Shown here piece by piece: positions 1 through 11,519 of a stretch of DNA of 64,000 nucleotides (position 1 is its first letter; each line of letters opens with the position of its first letter). The position numbers and the translations under genes were made by a program. The DNA lies in contig NZ_VRKN01000011.1 in NCBI RefSeq assembly GCF_008080435.1, positions 45,870-109,869 on the forward strand, in the 5' to 3' direction. The DNA is from Enterobacter asburiae. Lineage in GTDB: Bacteria; Pseudomonadota; Gammaproteobacteria; Enterobacterales; Enterobacteriaceae. The notes under the pieces were generated by a model. That model searched no databases. It worked only from the letters and a program-made list of their open reading frames with translations, and was not told where the DNA came from.

Positions 1-86
1 TGGTGCAGCTGCACAGCACGCTCGCCTGGTTCCAACACACAACCGATACAGAAGGCTTTGGTTCTTCTGTCGTAAATTTGGCTTAA
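1..86 (+). CDS. 3' end of an upstream gene, probably sirohaem synthase (CysG-type)
   Basis: Only the last 27 codons are in the window, with the stop at 84-86, ten bases before cysD. The readable tail contains VQLHSTLAWF. This resembles the V-L-x-x-x-L-x-W-F ending of CysG uroporphyrin-III methyltransferase/sirohaem synthases as I remember them. Klebsiella and some Enterobacter carry a second cysG next to cysDNC, which fits because sirohaem is the cofactor of sulfite reductase. In E. coli the upstream neighbour is iap, and this tail does not look like the end of Iap. The identification rests on a short stretch and on context only. Confidence 0.45.
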   Translation, partial: VQLHSTLAWFQHTTDTEGFGSSVVNLA

Positions 87-95
87 GGAACGGTT

Positions 96-1004
96 ATGGA
101 CCAAAAACGTCTTACACACCTGCGGCAGCTTGAAGCGGAGAGTATCCATATCATCCGCGAAGTGGCCGCCGAGTTTTCTAACCCGGTGATGATGTACTCC
201 ATCGGTAAAGATTCCAGCGTCATGCTGCATCTGGCGCGTAAAGCGTTTTATCCAGGTACGCTGCCGTTCCCGCTGCTGCACGTGGATACCGGCTGGAAAT
301 TCCGCGAAATGTACGAGTTCCGCGACCGTACCGCGAAAGCCTACGGTTGCGAGCTGCTGGTGCATAAAAACCCGGAAGGGGTGGCGATGGGCATTAACCC
401 GTTCGTGCACGGTAGCGCCAAACACACCGATATCATGAAAACCGAAGGGCTGAAGCAGGCGCTGAATAAATACGGTTTTGACGCGGCCTTCGGCGGCGCG
501 CGCCGTGACGAAGAGAAATCCCGCGCCAAAGAGCGTATCTACTCCTTCCGCGACCGCTTCCACCGCTGGGACCCCAAAAACCAGCGCCCGGAGCTGTGGC
601 ACAACTACAACGGTCAGATCAACAAAGGCGAGAGCATTCGCGTCTTCCCGCTCTCCAACTGGACCGAGCTGGATATCTGGCAGTACATCTATCTGGAAAA
701 CATCGAGATCGTTCCGCTGTATCTGGCCGCCGAGCGCCCGGTGCTGGAGCGCGACGGCATGCTGATGATGATCGACGACGATCGCATCGACCTGCAGCCG
801 GGCGAAGTGATCAAAAAACAGATGGTGCGTTTCCGTACTCTCGGCTGCTGGCCGCTGACCGGCGCGGTGGAATCCAGCGCGCAGACGCTGCCGGAGATCA
901 TCGAAGAGATGCTGGTGTCCACCACCAGTGAGCGACAGGGGCGCGTGATTGACCGCGACCAGGCAGGCTCGATGGAGCTGAAGAAACGTCAGGGTTATTT
1001 CTAA
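96..1004 (+). CDS. cysD: Sulfate adenylyltransferase subunit 2 (CysD)
   Basis: Small, catalytic subunit of ATP sulfurylase; with the GTPase CysN it makes adenosine 5'-phosphosulfate from ATP and sulfate in the cytoplasm, the first step of assimilatory sulfate reduction. The 302-residue length equals that of the E. coli protein. A PP-loop motif ([10 protein letters not shown], from about residue 35) typical of the ATP pyrophosphatase/PAPS reductase superfamily is present, and the [12 protein letters not shown] segment in the middle is typical of CysD. The ATG follows an AAGGAACGG ribosome site. The gene is first in cysDNC; cysN starts 9 bases after its stop. The CysB-controlled promoter would lie upstream of the window or in the preceding gene. 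Confidence 0.97.
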   Translation: MDQKRLTHLRQLEAESIHIIREVAAEFSNPVMMYSIGKDSSVMLHLARKAFYPGTLPFPLLHVDTGWKFREMYEFRDRTAKAYGCELLVHKNPEGVAMGINPFVHGSAKHTDIMKTEGLKQALNKYGFDAAFGGARRDEEKSRAKERIYSFRDRFHRWDPKNQRPELWHNYNGQINKGESIRVFPLSNWTELDIWQYIYLENIEIVPLYLAAERPVLERDGMLMMIDDDRIDLQPGEVIKKQMVRFRTLGCWPLTGAVESSAQTLPEIIEEMLVSTTSERQGRVIDRDQAGSMELKKRQGYF

Positions 1005-1013
1005 GGAGCCGCC

Positions 1014-2438
1014 ATGAACACCACTATTGCTCAACAAATTGCCAACGAAGGCGGCGTGGAAGCGTATCTGCACGCGCAACAACACAAAAGCCTGCTGCGT
1101 TTTCTGACCTGCGGCAGCGTGGATGACGGGAAAAGTACCCTGATTGGCCGCCTGCTGCACGATACGCGCCAGATTTACGAAGATCAGCTCTCTTCTCTGC
1201 ATAACGACAGTAAACGTCACGGCACCCAGGGTGAAAAACTCGACCTGGCCCTGCTGGTGGATGGCCTGCAGGCGGAGCGCGAGCAGGGCATCACCATCGA
1301 CGTGGCCTACCGATACTTCTCTACCGAGAAGCGCAAATTTATTATTGCCGACACGCCAGGGCACGAGCAGTACACCCGTAACATGGCAACCGGCGCCTCC
1401 ACCTGCGACCTGGCGATCCTGCTGATGGACGCGCGTAAAGGCGTGCTGGATCAAACCCGTCGCCACAGCTTTATCTCGACGCTGCTGGGGATCAAACACC
1501 TGGTGGTGGCGGTCAACAAGATGGATCTGGTGAACTTCAGCGAAGAGAAGTTCGAAGAGATCCGCCAGAGCTATCTGACCTTTGCCGAACAGCTTCCGGG
1601 CAACCTGGATATTCGTTTTGTGCCGCTTTCGGCGCTGGAAGGGGATAACGTCGCCTCCCAGAGCGCGAACATGCCGTGGTACAGCGGCCCGACGCTGCTG
1701 GAAGTGCTGGAAACCGTTGAAATTCAGCGCGTGGTCGACACCCAGCCGATGCGCTTCCCGGTGCAGTACGTGAACCGTCCAAACCTCGATTTCCGCGGTT
1801 TCTCGGGCACCCTCGCGTCAGGCTCCGTGAAGGTAGGTCAGCGCGTCAAGGTGCTGCCATCCGGCGTGGAATCCACCCTCGCCCGCATCGTCACCTTCGA
1901 CGGTGACCTGCAGGAGGCGGGCGCCGGTGAAGCCGTAACGCTGGTGCTGAAAGACGAAATTGATATCAGCCGGGGCGACCTGCTGGTAGACGCGCAGGAA
2001 ACGCTGGCGGCAGTGCAGGGTGCCTCCGTGGATGTGGTGTGGATGGCGGAGCAACCCCTGACCGCTGGCCAGAGCTATGACATCAAAATTGCCGGCAAGA
2101 AAACCCGCGCCCGCGTGGACGGTATTCAGTTCCAGGTGGATATCAACAACCTGACCCAGCGTGACGTCACCGAGCTGCCGCTAAACGGCATTGGTCTGGT
2201 CGATCTGACCTTCGACGAACCGCTGGTGCTGGATCCGTATCAGCAGAACCCGGTCACGGGAGGGCTGATCTTTATCGACAGGCTGACCAACGTTACCGTC
2301 GGTGCCGGTATGGTACGCGAACCGATTAAACAGGCTGCCGTGGCGTCTGAATTTAGTGCCTTCGAGCTGGAACTGAACGCGCTGGTGCGTAAACACTTCC
2401 CGCACTGGGGCGCACGCGATCTGCTGGGAGGCAAGTAA
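1014..2438 (+). CDS. cysN: Sulfate adenylyltransferase subunit 1, GTPase (CysN)
   Basis: GTP-binding subunit of ATP sulfurylase; GTP hydrolysis drives the unfavourable synthesis of APS by CysD. The 474 residues hold a translation-factor-type G domain: P-loop GSVDDGKST near residue 34, [12 protein letters not shown] as the switch II region, NKMDL as the base-recognition motif, then two EF-Tu-like beta-barrel domains. It is not fused to APS kinase, unlike NodQ/CysNC proteins, because cysC is a separate gene. An AAGGAGCC ribosome site precedes the ATG. The last base of its stop codon is the first base of the cysC start (TAATG), so the two are translationally coupled. Confidence 0.97.
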   Translation: MNTTIAQQIANEGGVEAYLHAQQHKSLLRFLTCGSVDDGKSTLIGRLLHDTRQIYEDQLSSLHNDSKRHGTQGEKLDLALLVDGLQAEREQGITIDVAYRYFSTEKRKFIIADTPGHEQYTRNMATGASTCDLAILLMDARKGVLDQTRRHSFISTLLGIKHLVVAVNKMDLVNFSEEKFEEIRQSYLTFAEQLPGNLDIRFVPLSALEGDNVASQSANMPWYSGPTLLEVLETVEIQRVVDTQPMRFPVQYVNRPNLDFRGFSGTLASGSVKVGQRVKVLPSGVESTLARIVTFDGDLQEAGAGEAVTLVLKDEIDISRGDLLVDAQETLAAVQGASVDVVWMAEQPLTAGQSYDIKIAGKKTRARVDGIQFQVDINNLTQRDVTELPLNGIGLVDLTFDEPLVLDPYQQNPVTGGLIFIDRLTNVTVGAGMVREPIKQAAVASEFSAFELELNALVRKHFPHWGARDLLGGK

Positions 2439-3043
2439 TGGCTGCCCATGATGAGAACGTCGTCTGGCATGCTCATCCGGTCACCGTCGCCCAGCGCGAA
2501 CGGCTCCACGGTCACCGTGGGGTTGTGCTGTGGTTTACCGGGCTGTCCGGCTCGGGTAAATCGACGGTGGCGGGCGCGCTGGAAGAGGCGTTGCATCAGC
2601 AGGGGGTAAGCACGTACCTGCTGGATGGCGACAACGTGCGTCACGGCCTGTGCAGCGATTTAGGGTTTAGCGACGATGACCGCAAAGAGAACATCCGCCG
2701 GGTGGGTGAAGTCGCCAGCCTGATGGCTGACGCCGGGCTGGTGGTGCTGACCGCATTTATCTCTCCGCACCGCGCCGAGCGCCAGATGGTGCGCGAACGC
2801 GTCGGTCAGGATCGCTTTATCGAGGTGTTTGTCGATACGCCGCTGGAGATTTGCGAAGCGCGCGACCCGAAAGGGCTGTACAAGAAAGCGCGTGCCGGAG
2901 AACTGCGCAACTTCACCGGAATTGACGCGGTATACGAAGCGCCTGAATCGCCTGAGATTCACCTTGAAGGTGAACAATTGGTAACAAATTTAGTAAGCCA
3001 ATTATTAGACCTGCTCAGACGGGACGATATTATCAGATCCTGA
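2438..3043 (+). CDS. cysC: Adenylyl-sulfate kinase (CysC)
   Basis: Phosphorylates APS at the 3' hydroxyl to give PAPS, the substrate of PAPS reductase. The 201-residue length matches the E. coli enzyme. A Walker A motif (GLSGSGKST) lies near residue 35, followed by DGDNVRHGL and the [13 protein letters not shown] segment characteristic of APS kinases; [12 protein letters not shown] lies in the C-terminal third. It overlaps the cysN stop by one base and is the last gene of cysDNC. A strong hairpin follows at 3050-3078. Confidence 0.97.
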   Translation: MAAHDENVVWHAHPVTVAQRERLHGHRGVVLWFTGLSGSGKSTVAGALEEALHQQGVSTYLLDGDNVRHGLCSDLGFSDDDRKENIRRVGEVASLMADAGLVVLTAFISPHRAERQMVRERVGQDRFIEVFVDTPLEICEARDPKGLYKKARAGELRNFTGIDAVYEAPESPEIHLEGEQLVTNLVSQLLDLLRRDDIIRS

Positions 3044-3049
3044 GACGGT

Positions 3050-3078
3050 ATCGTTCGGGAGCTGTCTTCCCGAACGAT
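3050..3078 (+). terminator. Stem-loop between cysC and ygbE
   Basis: Perfect 11-bp inverted repeat: ATCGTTCGGGA at 3050-3060 and TCCCGAACGAT at 3068-3078, with a 7-base loop. No T-run follows, so it is not a classical intrinsic terminator. It may stabilise the cysDNC message 3' end or attenuate readthrough into ygbE. The structure is seen in the sequence; the role is inferred. Confidence 0.5.
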
Positions 3079-3101
3079 GAGTCACGGTCACAGGATTAGC
3101 T

Positions 3102-3431
3102 ATGCGCAACAGTGAACATTACATCATCACCACCACCGGGTCGGAGCCGCTCGCGACCGACGACGAAACGACCTGGTCATTTCCTGGGGCCATCATTGGC
3201 TTCGTCTCATGGTTGCTGGCGCTTGGCATTCCGTTTCTCCTCTACGGCGGCAACACGCTGTTCTTCTTTCTCTACACCTGGCCTTTCTTTCTGGCGTTGA
3301 TGCCCGTGGCGGTTGTCGTCGGCATTGCGCTGCACTCGTTGCTCAATGGTAAGCTCCTGTACAGCACCGTGGTCACGATTGTGACGGTGGTTCTGATGTT
3401 TGGTCTGTTATTTTTGTGGCTCATGGGCTAA
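3102..3431 (+). CDS. ygbE: YgbE-like small inner-membrane protein (DUF3561)
   Basis: 109 residues with a polar N-terminus of about 28 residues and three hydrophobic stretches: FPGAIIGFVSWLLALGIPFL, then a TLFFFLYTWPFFLALMPVAV region, then a C-terminal segment from about TVVTIVTVV to the end. This matches the YgbE/DUF3561 family, which sits after cysC in E. coli and whose function is unknown. It begins 58 bases after cysC, on the far side of the stem-loop at 3050-3078. The identification is by position, length and topology. Confidence 0.85.
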   Translation: MRNSEHYIITTTGSEPLATDDETTWSFPGAIIGFVSWLLALGIPFLLYGGNTLFFFLYTWPFFLALMPVAVVVGIALHSLLNGKLLYSTVVTIVTVVLMFGLLFLWLMG

Positions 3432-3597
3432 CTTCAGCCATAATTCAAACCGTAACCAACTGTGTAACGATATTGTGCAGGACGATTCTGCGGAAAAAAT
3501 GTGGTACATTTGCCCGCGATGTTGCGGCATCTCTGTTACCCCGGCGTAGTGCTCTGGGGAAGTCTTGGGATGAGGATGCCGTTTTTCAGGGGGCAGG

Positions 3598-3909
3598 ATG
3601 GGTAAACTAACGCTGCTGTTGCTGGCTTTGCTAATCTGGCTGCAATATTCGCTGTGGTTCGGTAAGAACGGACTGCACGACTATAGCCGGGTAAGCGATG
3701 ACGTCGCGGCTCAGCAGGCAACAAACGCCAAACTTAAGGCGCGAAACGATCAACTCTTTGCTGAAATTGATGACCTCAATGGCGGGCAAGAGGCGATTGA
3801 GGAACGCGCACGCAATGAACTCAGTATGACTAAGCCGGGCGAAACCTTTTATCGTCTGGTTCCGGATGCGTCTAAACGCAATCAGGGCTCAGCACAAAAC
3901 AATCGATAA
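3598..3909 (+). CDS. ftsB: Cell division protein FtsB
   Basis: Bitopic inner-membrane protein of the divisome that forms the FtsQLB complex and helps activate septal peptidoglycan synthesis by FtsWI. The 103 residues equal the E. coli length: [20 protein letters not shown] is the single transmembrane segment at the extreme N-terminus. A periplasmic coiled coil follows (about residues 30-70, with [20 protein letters not shown]). The C-terminal region is short and polar. The GGGGCAGG ribosome site precedes the ATG. ispD begins 19 bases downstream, so ftsB-ispD-ispF-truD-surE-pcm read as one run. Confidence 0.96.
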   Translation: MGKLTLLLLALLIWLQYSLWFGKNGLHDYSRVSDDVAAQQATNAKLKARNDQLFAEIDDLNGGQEAIEERARNELSMTKPGETFYRLVPDASKRNQGSAQNNR

Positions 3910-3928
3910 TCAGGCCCAGGATTACGAC

Positions 3929-4639
3929 ATGGCAGTAACTTTTTCGGACGTATGCGCCGTGGTGCCGGCCGCAGGTTTTGGCCGGCGCATGCAAACAGAA
4001 TGTCCCAAGCAGTACCTCTCTATTGGCGATAAAACGATCCTCGAGCACGCTGTGGCAGCGCTGCTGGCGCACCCACGGGTGACGCGTGTGATCATCGCCA
4101 TCAGCCCTGGCGATGCGCGCTTCGCGCAGCTGCCGCTGGCAAATCATCCACAGATTACCGTCGTTGACGGTGGCGCCGAGCGCGCCGATTCCGTGCTGGC
4201 GGGCATTCAGGCCGCCGGAAACGCGCCGTGGGTGCTGGTACATGACGCGGCGCGTCCGTGTCTGCATCAGGACGACCTTGCGCGCCTGCTGGCCCTGAGC
4301 GAAACAAGCAAGGTTGGCGGGATTCTGGCCGCGCCGGTGCGCGACACCATGAAGCGCGCCGAGCCGGGCAAACAGGCTATCGCTCACACCGTCGATCGCG
4401 TCGATTTATGGCACGCGCTAACGCCACAATTTTTCCCCCGCGAGTTACTCCACGACTGCTTAACGCGCGCGCTTAAAGAAGGTGCGACCATCACGGACGA
4501 AGCCTCTGCGCTGGAATATTGCGGTTTCCACCCAACGCTTGTTGAAGGACGTGCTGATAATATTAAAGTGACGCGTCCGGAAGATTTACAGCTTGCGGAA
4601 TTCTATCTTACCCGTTCGACCCATCAGGAGAAGGCATAA
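3929..4639 (+). CDS. ispD: 2-C-methyl-D-erythritol 4-phosphate cytidylyltransferase (IspD)
   Basis: Transfers CMP from CTP to MEP in the third step of the non-mevalonate isoprenoid pathway. With the ATG at 3929 the protein is 236 residues, the E. coli length; the open frame extends further upstream to 3866 inside ftsB, but that extension is not conserved in the family. The nucleotide-binding signature AAGFGRRM with QYL follows near the N-terminus, and VHDAARPC and the TDEASALE segment are typical of IspD. The stop overlaps the ispF start by one base (TAATG), giving the usual ispD-ispF pair of consecutive pathway enzymes. Confidence 0.96.
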   Translation: MAVTFSDVCAVVPAAGFGRRMQTECPKQYLSIGDKTILEHAVAALLAHPRVTRVIIAISPGDARFAQLPLANHPQITVVDGGAERADSVLAGIQAAGNAPWVLVHDAARPCLHQDDLARLLALSETSKVGGILAAPVRDTMKRAEPGKQAIAHTVDRVDLWHALTPQFFPRELLHDCLTRALKEGATITDEASALEYCGFHPTLVEGRADNIKVTRPEDLQLAEFYLTRSTHQEKA

Positions 4640-5118
4640 TGCGAATTGGACACGGTTTTGATGTACACGCCTTTGGCGGAGAAGGCCCAATTATCATTGG
4701 CGGCGTGCGCATTCCTTATGAAAAAGGACTGCTGGCGCATTCTGATGGCGACGTGGCTCTGCATGCGCTGACCGACGCGCTGTTGGGCGCTGCCGCGCTG
4801 GGTGATATCGGCAAGCTGTTCCCGGACACCGACCCGGCATTTAAAGGGGCGGACAGCCGCGAACTGCTGCGCGAAGCGTGGCGTCGCATTCAGGCGAAAG
4901 GCTACACCCTCGGCAACGTCGACGTGACGATTATTGCTCAGGCCCCGAAAATGCTGCCGCATATTCCGCAGATGCGCGTGTTTATTGCAGAAGATCTGGG
5001 CTGCCATATGGACGACGTGAACGTCAAAGCGACGACGACCGAGAAGCTGGGCTTTACCGGGCGTGGCGAAGGGATTGCCTGTGAAGCCGTGGCGCTGCTG
5101 CTGAAGGCGAGCAAATGA
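4639..5118 (+). CDS. ispF: 2-C-methyl-D-erythritol 2,4-cyclodiphosphate synthase (IspF)
   Basis: Cyclises CDP-ME 2-phosphate to MEcPP with release of CMP; a homotrimeric, divalent-metal-dependent enzyme. The 159 residues match E. coli. The N-terminal GHGFDVHAF carries the metal ligands Asp8 and His10, the [19 protein letters not shown] segment contains the third metal-binding histidine and the substrate pocket, and the [15 protein letters not shown] motif forms the cytidine site. The stop overlaps the truD start by four bases (ATGA), consistent with translational coupling. Confidence 0.97.
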   Translation: MRIGHGFDVHAFGGEGPIIIGGVRIPYEKGLLAHSDGDVALHALTDALLGAAALGDIGKLFPDTDPAFKGADSRELLREAWRRIQAKGYTLGNVDVTIIAQAPKMLPHIPQMRVFIAEDLGCHMDDVNVKATTTEKLGFTGRGEGIACEAVALLLKASK

Positions 5119-6144
5119 CAGACTTCGACAACCTGACATACCTGCACGGTCAACCGCAGGGGAACGGGGTGCTGAAAGCCAGCCCGGAAGATTTCCTCGT
5201 GGTGGAGGATCTGGGCTTTGAGCCGGATGGCGAAGGCGAACATATCCTGGTACGTATTCTGAAAAATGGCTGCAATACCCGCTTTGTGGCCGACGCGCTG
5301 GCAAAATTCCTCAAAATTCACGCCCGCGAAGTGAGCTTTGCCGGGCAGAAAGATAAACACGCCGTCACTGAACAGTGGCTCTGCGCGCGCGTTCCTGGCA
5401 ATACGATGCCTGATTTAAGTAAATTTGAGCTTGAAGGCTGTAAGGTACTGGAGTTCGCCCGCCACAAGCGCAAACTGCGTCTGGGGGCATTGAAGGGGAA
5501 CGACTTTACGCTGGTACTGCGTGAAGTGTCCCACCGCGAAGACGTTGAAAAACGTCTGAACGCCATCAATGAACGCGGTGTACCGAACTACTTTGGCGCG
5601 CAGCGCTTTGGCATTGGCGGCAGCAACCTGCAGGGCGCGCTGCGCTGGGCGCAAAGCGATACACCGGTGCGTGACAGGAATAAACGCAGTTTTTGGTTGT
5701 CGGCGGCCCGCAGTGCGTTGTTTAATCAGATTGTGAGCGAAAGGCTGAAAAAACCGGACGCGAATCAAGTTGTTGTTGGCGATGCGCTACAATTAGCGGG
5801 ACGCGGAAGCTGGTTTGTGGCAACGGCCGAAGAAATGGCCGATGTGCAGTCGCGCGTGGACGCAAAAGCGCTGATGATTACCGCCGCGTTGCCCGGTACG
5901 GGCGACTGGGGAACACAGGGCGACGCGCTGGCCGCTGAGCAGTCAGCCGTAGCGGATGCGCCAGAATTGCAATCCTTACTGGTGCGGGAAAAAGTCGAAG
6001 CGGCACGCCGCGCGATGCTGCTCTATCCGCAGCAGTTAAGCTGGAACTGGTGGGATGACGTGACCGTCGAGTTACGCTTCTGGCTACCGGCAGGTAGCTT
6101 TGCCACCAGTGTTGTCAGGGAACTTATCAACACCTCGGGTGATT

Positions 6145-6164
<20 letters not shown>
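5115..6164 (+). CDS. truD: tRNA pseudouridine(13) synthase TruD
   Basis: Makes pseudouridine at position 13 of tRNA-Glu. The 349-residue length equals the E. coli enzyme. The [13 protein letters not shown] motif near residue 76 contains the catalytic aspartate (Asp80 in E. coli), NYFGAQRFG is the TruD signature in the middle, and an inserted TRUD domain lies between about residues 155 and 300. The start lies within the end of ispF, and the end overlaps surE by 20 bases. All of these overlaps are as in E. coli, so no transfer or rearrangement is suggested. Confidence 0.97.
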
Positions 6165-7526
<1,362 letters not shown>

Positions 7527-7642
7527 GACTCGGAATTATCCAGGGTTATTAAGGCAAATTCAGCGTATGGTGTGGCGCGAAAGATTCGTGCCATCACGGT
7601 AAATTTTAAGTCACTGGTAGTTAACACATTCCTGGGGGATAA

Positions 7643-8767
7643 ATGAGCGCGGGAAGCCCTAAATTCACCATCAGCCGTGTTGCGGCATTATCACTGGTTT
7701 CGCTCTGGCTGGCAGGCTGTACAAGTTCTAACAACGCGCCTGCGCCCGTCAGTTCTGTCGGCGGAAACAGCGGTTCGGGTAACACGTCCAGCGGAATGTT
7801 GATCACACCTCCGCCTAAAATGGGTACCTCTACGGCGAAACAAAATCCGCCTATTCAGCCGGTTCAACGTCCAATGACGCAGCCGACGCAGATTCAGCCA
7901 GTGGAACAGCCTGTTCAGACTCAAAATGGCCGCATAGTCTATAACCGTCAGTATGGGAACATTCCGAAAGGCAGCTATACCGGCGGCAGCACCTATACCG
8001 TGAAACGCGGCGATACGCTGTTCTACATTGCGTGGATCACCGGGAACGATTTCCGTGACCTCGCGCAGCGCAATAACGTCCAGGCCCCGTATGGCCTTGA
8101 AGTCGGGCAAACGCTCCAGGTGGGCAACGCGACAGGCACGCCGCTGACGCCTGGCAACACCGTTTCAGCGGCCGATGTGACGGCTCAAAATAACAGCGTT
8201 AAGCCTGCACAAAAATCCACCACGGTGGTTGCTTCACAACCTGTAATTACGTATTCTGAGGATTCAGGTGATCAGACTGCTAACAAAATGTTGCCGAATA
8301 ATAAAGGTACTGCGACTGTTGTCACAGCACCGGTGACGGCACCTGTGGTTAGCTCTACTGAACCGACTGCCAGCAGTATGACCTCCAGTTCGCCAATCTC
8401 TGCATGGCGCTGGCCAACTGACGGCAAGGTTATCGAGAACTTCTCTTCTTCCGAAGGGGGAAATAAAGGGATCGATATCGCAGGGAGTAAAGGACAGGCT
8501 ATCATCGCGACCGCAGACGGACGCGTTGTGTATGCCGGTAACGCTCTGCGCGGTTACGGTAATCTTATTATCATCAAACATAACGATGATTACCTGAGTG
8601 CCTACGCCCATAACGACACAATGCTGGTCCGGGAACAACAAGAAGTTAAGGCGGGGCAAAAAATCGCTACCATGGGTAGCACCGGAACCAGTTCTACACG
8701 CTTGCATTTTGAAATTCGTTACAAGGGGAAATCCGTAAACCCGCTGCAGTACTTGCCGCAGCGATAA
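7643..8767 (+). CDS. nlpD: Murein hydrolase activator NlpD (lipoprotein)
   Basis: Outer-membrane lipoprotein that activates amidase AmiC at the division septum. The signal peptide ends in the lipobox LAGC, giving lipidated Cys26. A low-complexity Pro/Gln linker follows. A LysM domain ([13 protein letters not shown], about residues 118-160) binds peptidoglycan. The C-terminal LytM/M23-like domain ([18 protein letters not shown] to the end) looks degenerate in its zinc ligands, as expected for an activator rather than an enzyme. At 374 residues it is close to the E. coli length. The principal rpoS promoter lies inside this gene. Confidence 0.96.
   Translation: MSAGSPKFTISRVAALSLVSLWLAGCTSSNNAPAPVSSVGGNSGSGNTSSGMLITPPPKMGTSTAKQNPPIQPVQRPMTQPTQIQPVEQPVQTQNGRIVYNRQYGNIPKGSYTGGSTYTVKRGDTLFYIAWITGNDFRDLAQRNNVQAPYGLEVGQTLQVGNATGTPLTPGNTVSAADVTAQNNSVKPAQKSTTVVASQPVITYSEDSGDQTANKMLPNNKGTATVVTAPVTAPVVSSTEPTASSMTSSSPISAWRWPTDGKVIENFSSSEGGNKGIDIAGSKGQAIIATADGRVVYAGNALRGYGNLIIIKHNDDYLSAYAHNDTMLVREQQEVKAGQKIATMGSTGTSSTRLHFEIRYKGKSVNPLQYLPQR
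8229..8257 (+). promoter_or_regulatory. Main rpoS promoter inside nlpD
   Basis: TTGCTT at 8229-8234 and TATTCT at 8252-8257 are separated by 17 bases, about 570 bases before the rpoS start. This is the location and sequence context of the major rpoS promoter of E. coli, which gives a long 5' leader targeted by small RNAs. Assignment is by motif, spacing and remembered position. Confidence 0.75.
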
Positions 8768-8826
8768 TTTGACGGGGCATGCCAGCCAGGGTGTCTCGTT
8801 CAGGGATCACGGGTAGGAGCCACCTT

Positions 8827-9819
8827 ATGAGTCAGAATACGCTGAAAGTTCATGATTTAAATGAAGACGCGGAATTTGATGAGAACGGAGTAGAGGCTTT
8901 TGACGAAAAAGCCTTAGTAGAAGAGGAACCCAGTGATAACGATTTGGCTGAAGAAGAGCTGTTATCGCAGGGTGCCACACAGCGTGTACTGGACGCGACT
9001 CAGCTTTACCTTGGGGAGATTGGTTACTCCCCACTGCTAACGGCCGAAGAAGAAGTCTATTTCGCACGTCGTGCTTTGCGTGGTGATGTGGCCTCGCGTC
9101 GTCGCATGATAGAAAGTAACCTGCGACTGGTCGTGAAAATTGCCCGCCGTTACGGCAATCGTGGTCTGGCTCTGCTGGATCTGATTGAAGAGGGCAATTT
9201 AGGTCTCATCCGCGCAGTTGAGAAGTTTGACCCGGAACGTGGGTTCCGCTTCTCAACCTACGCGACCTGGTGGATTCGTCAGACTATCGAACGGGCTATT
9301 ATGAACCAGACCCGTACGATCCGCCTGCCGATTCACATCGTCAAAGAGTTGAACGTTTATCTGCGCACCGCGCGCGAGTTGTCCCATAAACTGGACCACG
9401 AGCCAAGCGCAGAAGAAATTGCCCAACAACTCGATAAACCGGTTGATGACGTGAGCCGTATGCTGCGTCTCAACGAGCGCATTACCTCTGTTGACACCCC
9501 GTTGGGTGGCGACTCCGAAAAAGCGCTGCTGGACATCCTGGCCGATGAAAAAGACAACGGTCCGGAAGACACCACGCAGGACGATGACATGAAGCAGAGC
9601 ATCGTCAAATGGCTGTTCGAACTGAACGCCAAACAGCGTGAAGTGCTGGCACGTCGTTTCGGTTTACTGGGGTATGAAGCTGCGACACTGGAAGACGTCG
9701 GCCGCGAAATTGGCCTGACCCGTGAACGTGTTCGTCAGATTCAGGTTGAAGGTCTGCGCCGCCTGCGTGAAATCCTGCAGGGGCAAGGTCTGAATATCGA
9801 AGCGCTGTTCCGCGAATAA
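8827..9819 (+). CDS. rpoS: RNA polymerase sigma factor RpoS (sigma-38)
   Basis: Master sigma factor of the general stress and stationary-phase response. From the ATG at 8827, which follows a TAGGAGCC ribosome site in the conserved leader, the product is 330 residues, the E. coli length. The open frame upstream to 8779 is leader, not coding. Sigma regions 1.2, 2 ([34 protein letters not shown]), 3 ([10 protein letters not shown]) and 4 ([19 protein letters not shown]) are intact, with no stop or frameshift of the kind common in laboratory rpoS mutants. Expression is from the nlpD-internal promoter and from nlpD readthrough. An intrinsic terminator follows. Confidence 0.98.
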   Translation: MSQNTLKVHDLNEDAEFDENGVEAFDEKALVEEEPSDNDLAEEELLSQGATQRVLDATQLYLGEIGYSPLLTAEEEVYFARRALRGDVASRRRMIESNLRLVVKIARRYGNRGLALLDLIEEGNLGLIRAVEKFDPERGFRFSTYATWWIRQTIERAIMNQTRTIRLPIHIVKELNVYLRTARELSHKLDHEPSAEEIAQQLDKPVDDVSRMLRLNERITSVDTPLGGDSEKALLDILADEKDNGPEDTTQDDDMKQSIVKWLFELNAKQREVLARRFGLLGYEAATLEDVGREIGLTRERVRQIQVEGLRRLREILQGQGLNIEALFRE

Positions 9820-9832
9820 GCAACCTTTCGTC

Positions 9833-9865
9833 AAAAAAAGGCCCGTCGTGAGACGGGCCTTTTTC
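9833..9865 (+). terminator. rpoS intrinsic terminator
   Basis: GGCCCGTC at 9840-9847 pairs with GACGGGCC at 9852-9859 around a GTGA loop, with an A-run before and a T-run after. It is a strong, possibly bidirectional, terminator between rpoS (+) and the converging gene at 9873-10250 (-). Confidence 0.92.
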
Positions 9866-9872
9866 TTTTGTG

Positions 9873-10250
9873 CTACGGCTGCGCCGTTTCGTGCAGCAGA
9901 CGCCACTCTATCCGATCGCCTTCCTGATTGAGCACCGCGGTTGACCAGCGCACGTTGACGGGCAGGTCTGGCCGGGTTTGCGTCTCACGATAGTGCAGCA
10001 CCGCGCCACGATCCCAGCGCTGGATCGTGGATAATTCGTCAATGACGATCTTCAGTCCGGGACGGCTTCCACGCTGTTTTTCCAGAAAGCTGACAAGGCC
10101 GTCATAGTCAACATGAACTCCCCCGGGCGGGATCATCAGAAAATCTGGACTGAAGCGGGCGAGCAGGGCATCGAAATCGCCTTCACCTTTGCCTAACCAG
10201 TTTTCAAGCGCAATGTGGAGGTCGATAATGTCGTGTTCGAAAGGCGTCAT
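9873..10250 (-). CDS. NTF2-like/SnoaL-type small protein (DUF4440)
   Basis: 125 residues with the pattern of a cone-shaped NTF2-like fold: an N-terminal helix (HDIIDLHIALENWL), a DFDALLARFSPDFLMIPPGG segment, and alternating strands to the end including RWSTAVLNQEGDRIEWRLLHE. The family includes ketosteroid-isomerase-like and DUF4440 proteins; the substrate cannot be told. The ATG overlaps the stop of the upstream MFS gene by four bases (ATGA), so the two form an operon and this protein may act on or near the exported compound. It lies in the variable rpoS-mutS interval, so acquisition is likely. Confidence 0.7.
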   Translation of the reverse strand: MTPFEHDIIDLHIALENWLGKGEGDFDALLARFSPDFLMIPPGGVHVDYDGLVSFLEKQRGSRPGLKIVIDELSTIQRWDRGAVLHYRETQTRPDLPVNVRWSTAVLNQEGDRIEWRLLHETAQP

Positions 10251-11448
10251 GAATTCTCCTGTCGCAGTTGGGTGAGCACCTGCGTATTGTTAAGACGAAA
10301 AACGTACAGTACAGGCAATAAGGTCATGCCTGCGGCAAAAATAAACATCCCGTGCCATGCGGCGATCGGTGTCAGCCAGGCCTGCGCCAGGTTCAGCGCC
10401 TGCGCCAGCAGCAGGGCACCGGCAAAAAAGCTCAACTGACGATTAAGGTTCCACAGCGCGCTGGCATCCGGCATCTCTTCCCGGCGCGTCGTCAGAAAAG
10501 CGCTGCTCTGAGCCGTACTGCTGCAAAGGCTTCCCCCCGCACCCATCAGGGTAAACGCAACGGCAGGTAACAGCGTAGCCGAACTGACGTTAATCAAAAG
10601 CAGAATACCCGTCGCCTGCAACAGGCAGCCGATGATGATAAGCGGTCGGGGGCCGATACGGTTAAAATAGCGTCCCGTTGCCGTGATGGCGATAAACGAT
10701 GCCACAGACCACGGCAGCATGAGCATCCCCGTTGTGGCTGGGCTCATGTTCGCCACGTGCTGAAGATAAAACATGCCCGTGACGTTCACCCCAATAAACA
10801 TGCCGGGTACACAGAGATAGACAAGCATGGAAAAACGCAAAAGTGGGTCCGCGAGCAACGGCAGGTTTAGCAGTCTGGCTGCTTTCATTGTGGGCATTTC
10901 GTGTTTAAGCCACAGGCAGGCCAAAACAAAGGTCACGATAGCGACCGGGAGCGTGGCGAAAAATATCCATCGCCAGCTTAGCGTTTGCACCAGCAGTCCC
11001 CCGATAGCAGGGGAGCAGGCCGGGGCAAGCAACGCGACCAGCATCACCGCCGAGGAGAGTCTGGCACGCTCGTGAGGCTTAAACTGTTGCCAGGTCAGCG
11101 CCTGTCCGACGGGGATCAGTAAGCCCCCTCCCATGCCCTGGAGCACTCGCCATGCGATCAGACTTTCAAGCGTTGCAGACAAGCCCGCCGCAGCAGAGGC
11201 TGCGCTGAACAGAAAAAGCGAGAGCAGGATGACGCGCTTTGGCCCGATGCGTCGCGTGAGCACGCTGCTGAACGGGATCACCAGCGTCAGGCCGGCAATG
11301 TACCCGTTACTGACCCAGGCAAGGCTGAAGGCGTGGTGTTAAAGGCGTGAGCCATTGCCGGGAAGGCGACGCTGGCAATAAACATGTTGATCAAATCAAG
11401 AAAAAAGCCCAGCAGATAAACAACGGCGACTTTGCTGCGATACGTCAT
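10247..11448 (-). pseudogene. MFS drug-type exporter, disrupted by a 1-base frameshift
   Basis: The natural start is the ATG at 11446-11448. It reads MTYRSKVAVVYLLGFFLDLI through AFNTT and then runs out of frame to a stop about 15 codons later. Adding one base near 11331-11335 restores AFSLAWVSNGYIAGL and continues in the long frame ending at 10247, about 400 residues in all. The restored protein has MFS signatures: the TRRIGPKR loop after the second helix, RVLQGMGGGLLIPVGQAL, and SPAIGGLLVQTLSWRWIFF, as in Bcr/EmrB-type multidrug exporters. An internal ATG at 11281 could give 344 residues but would lack the first two helices. Either a real inactivation or a sequencing error. The divergent LysR gene is its likely regulator. 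Confidence 0.8.
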
Positions 11449-11519
11449 GGTGGATCCTCCGGTGAGGTGGCGTATCGTATCGATCCGGCAAGCACGGATA
11501 AACCTGACAAAGCGCGATA

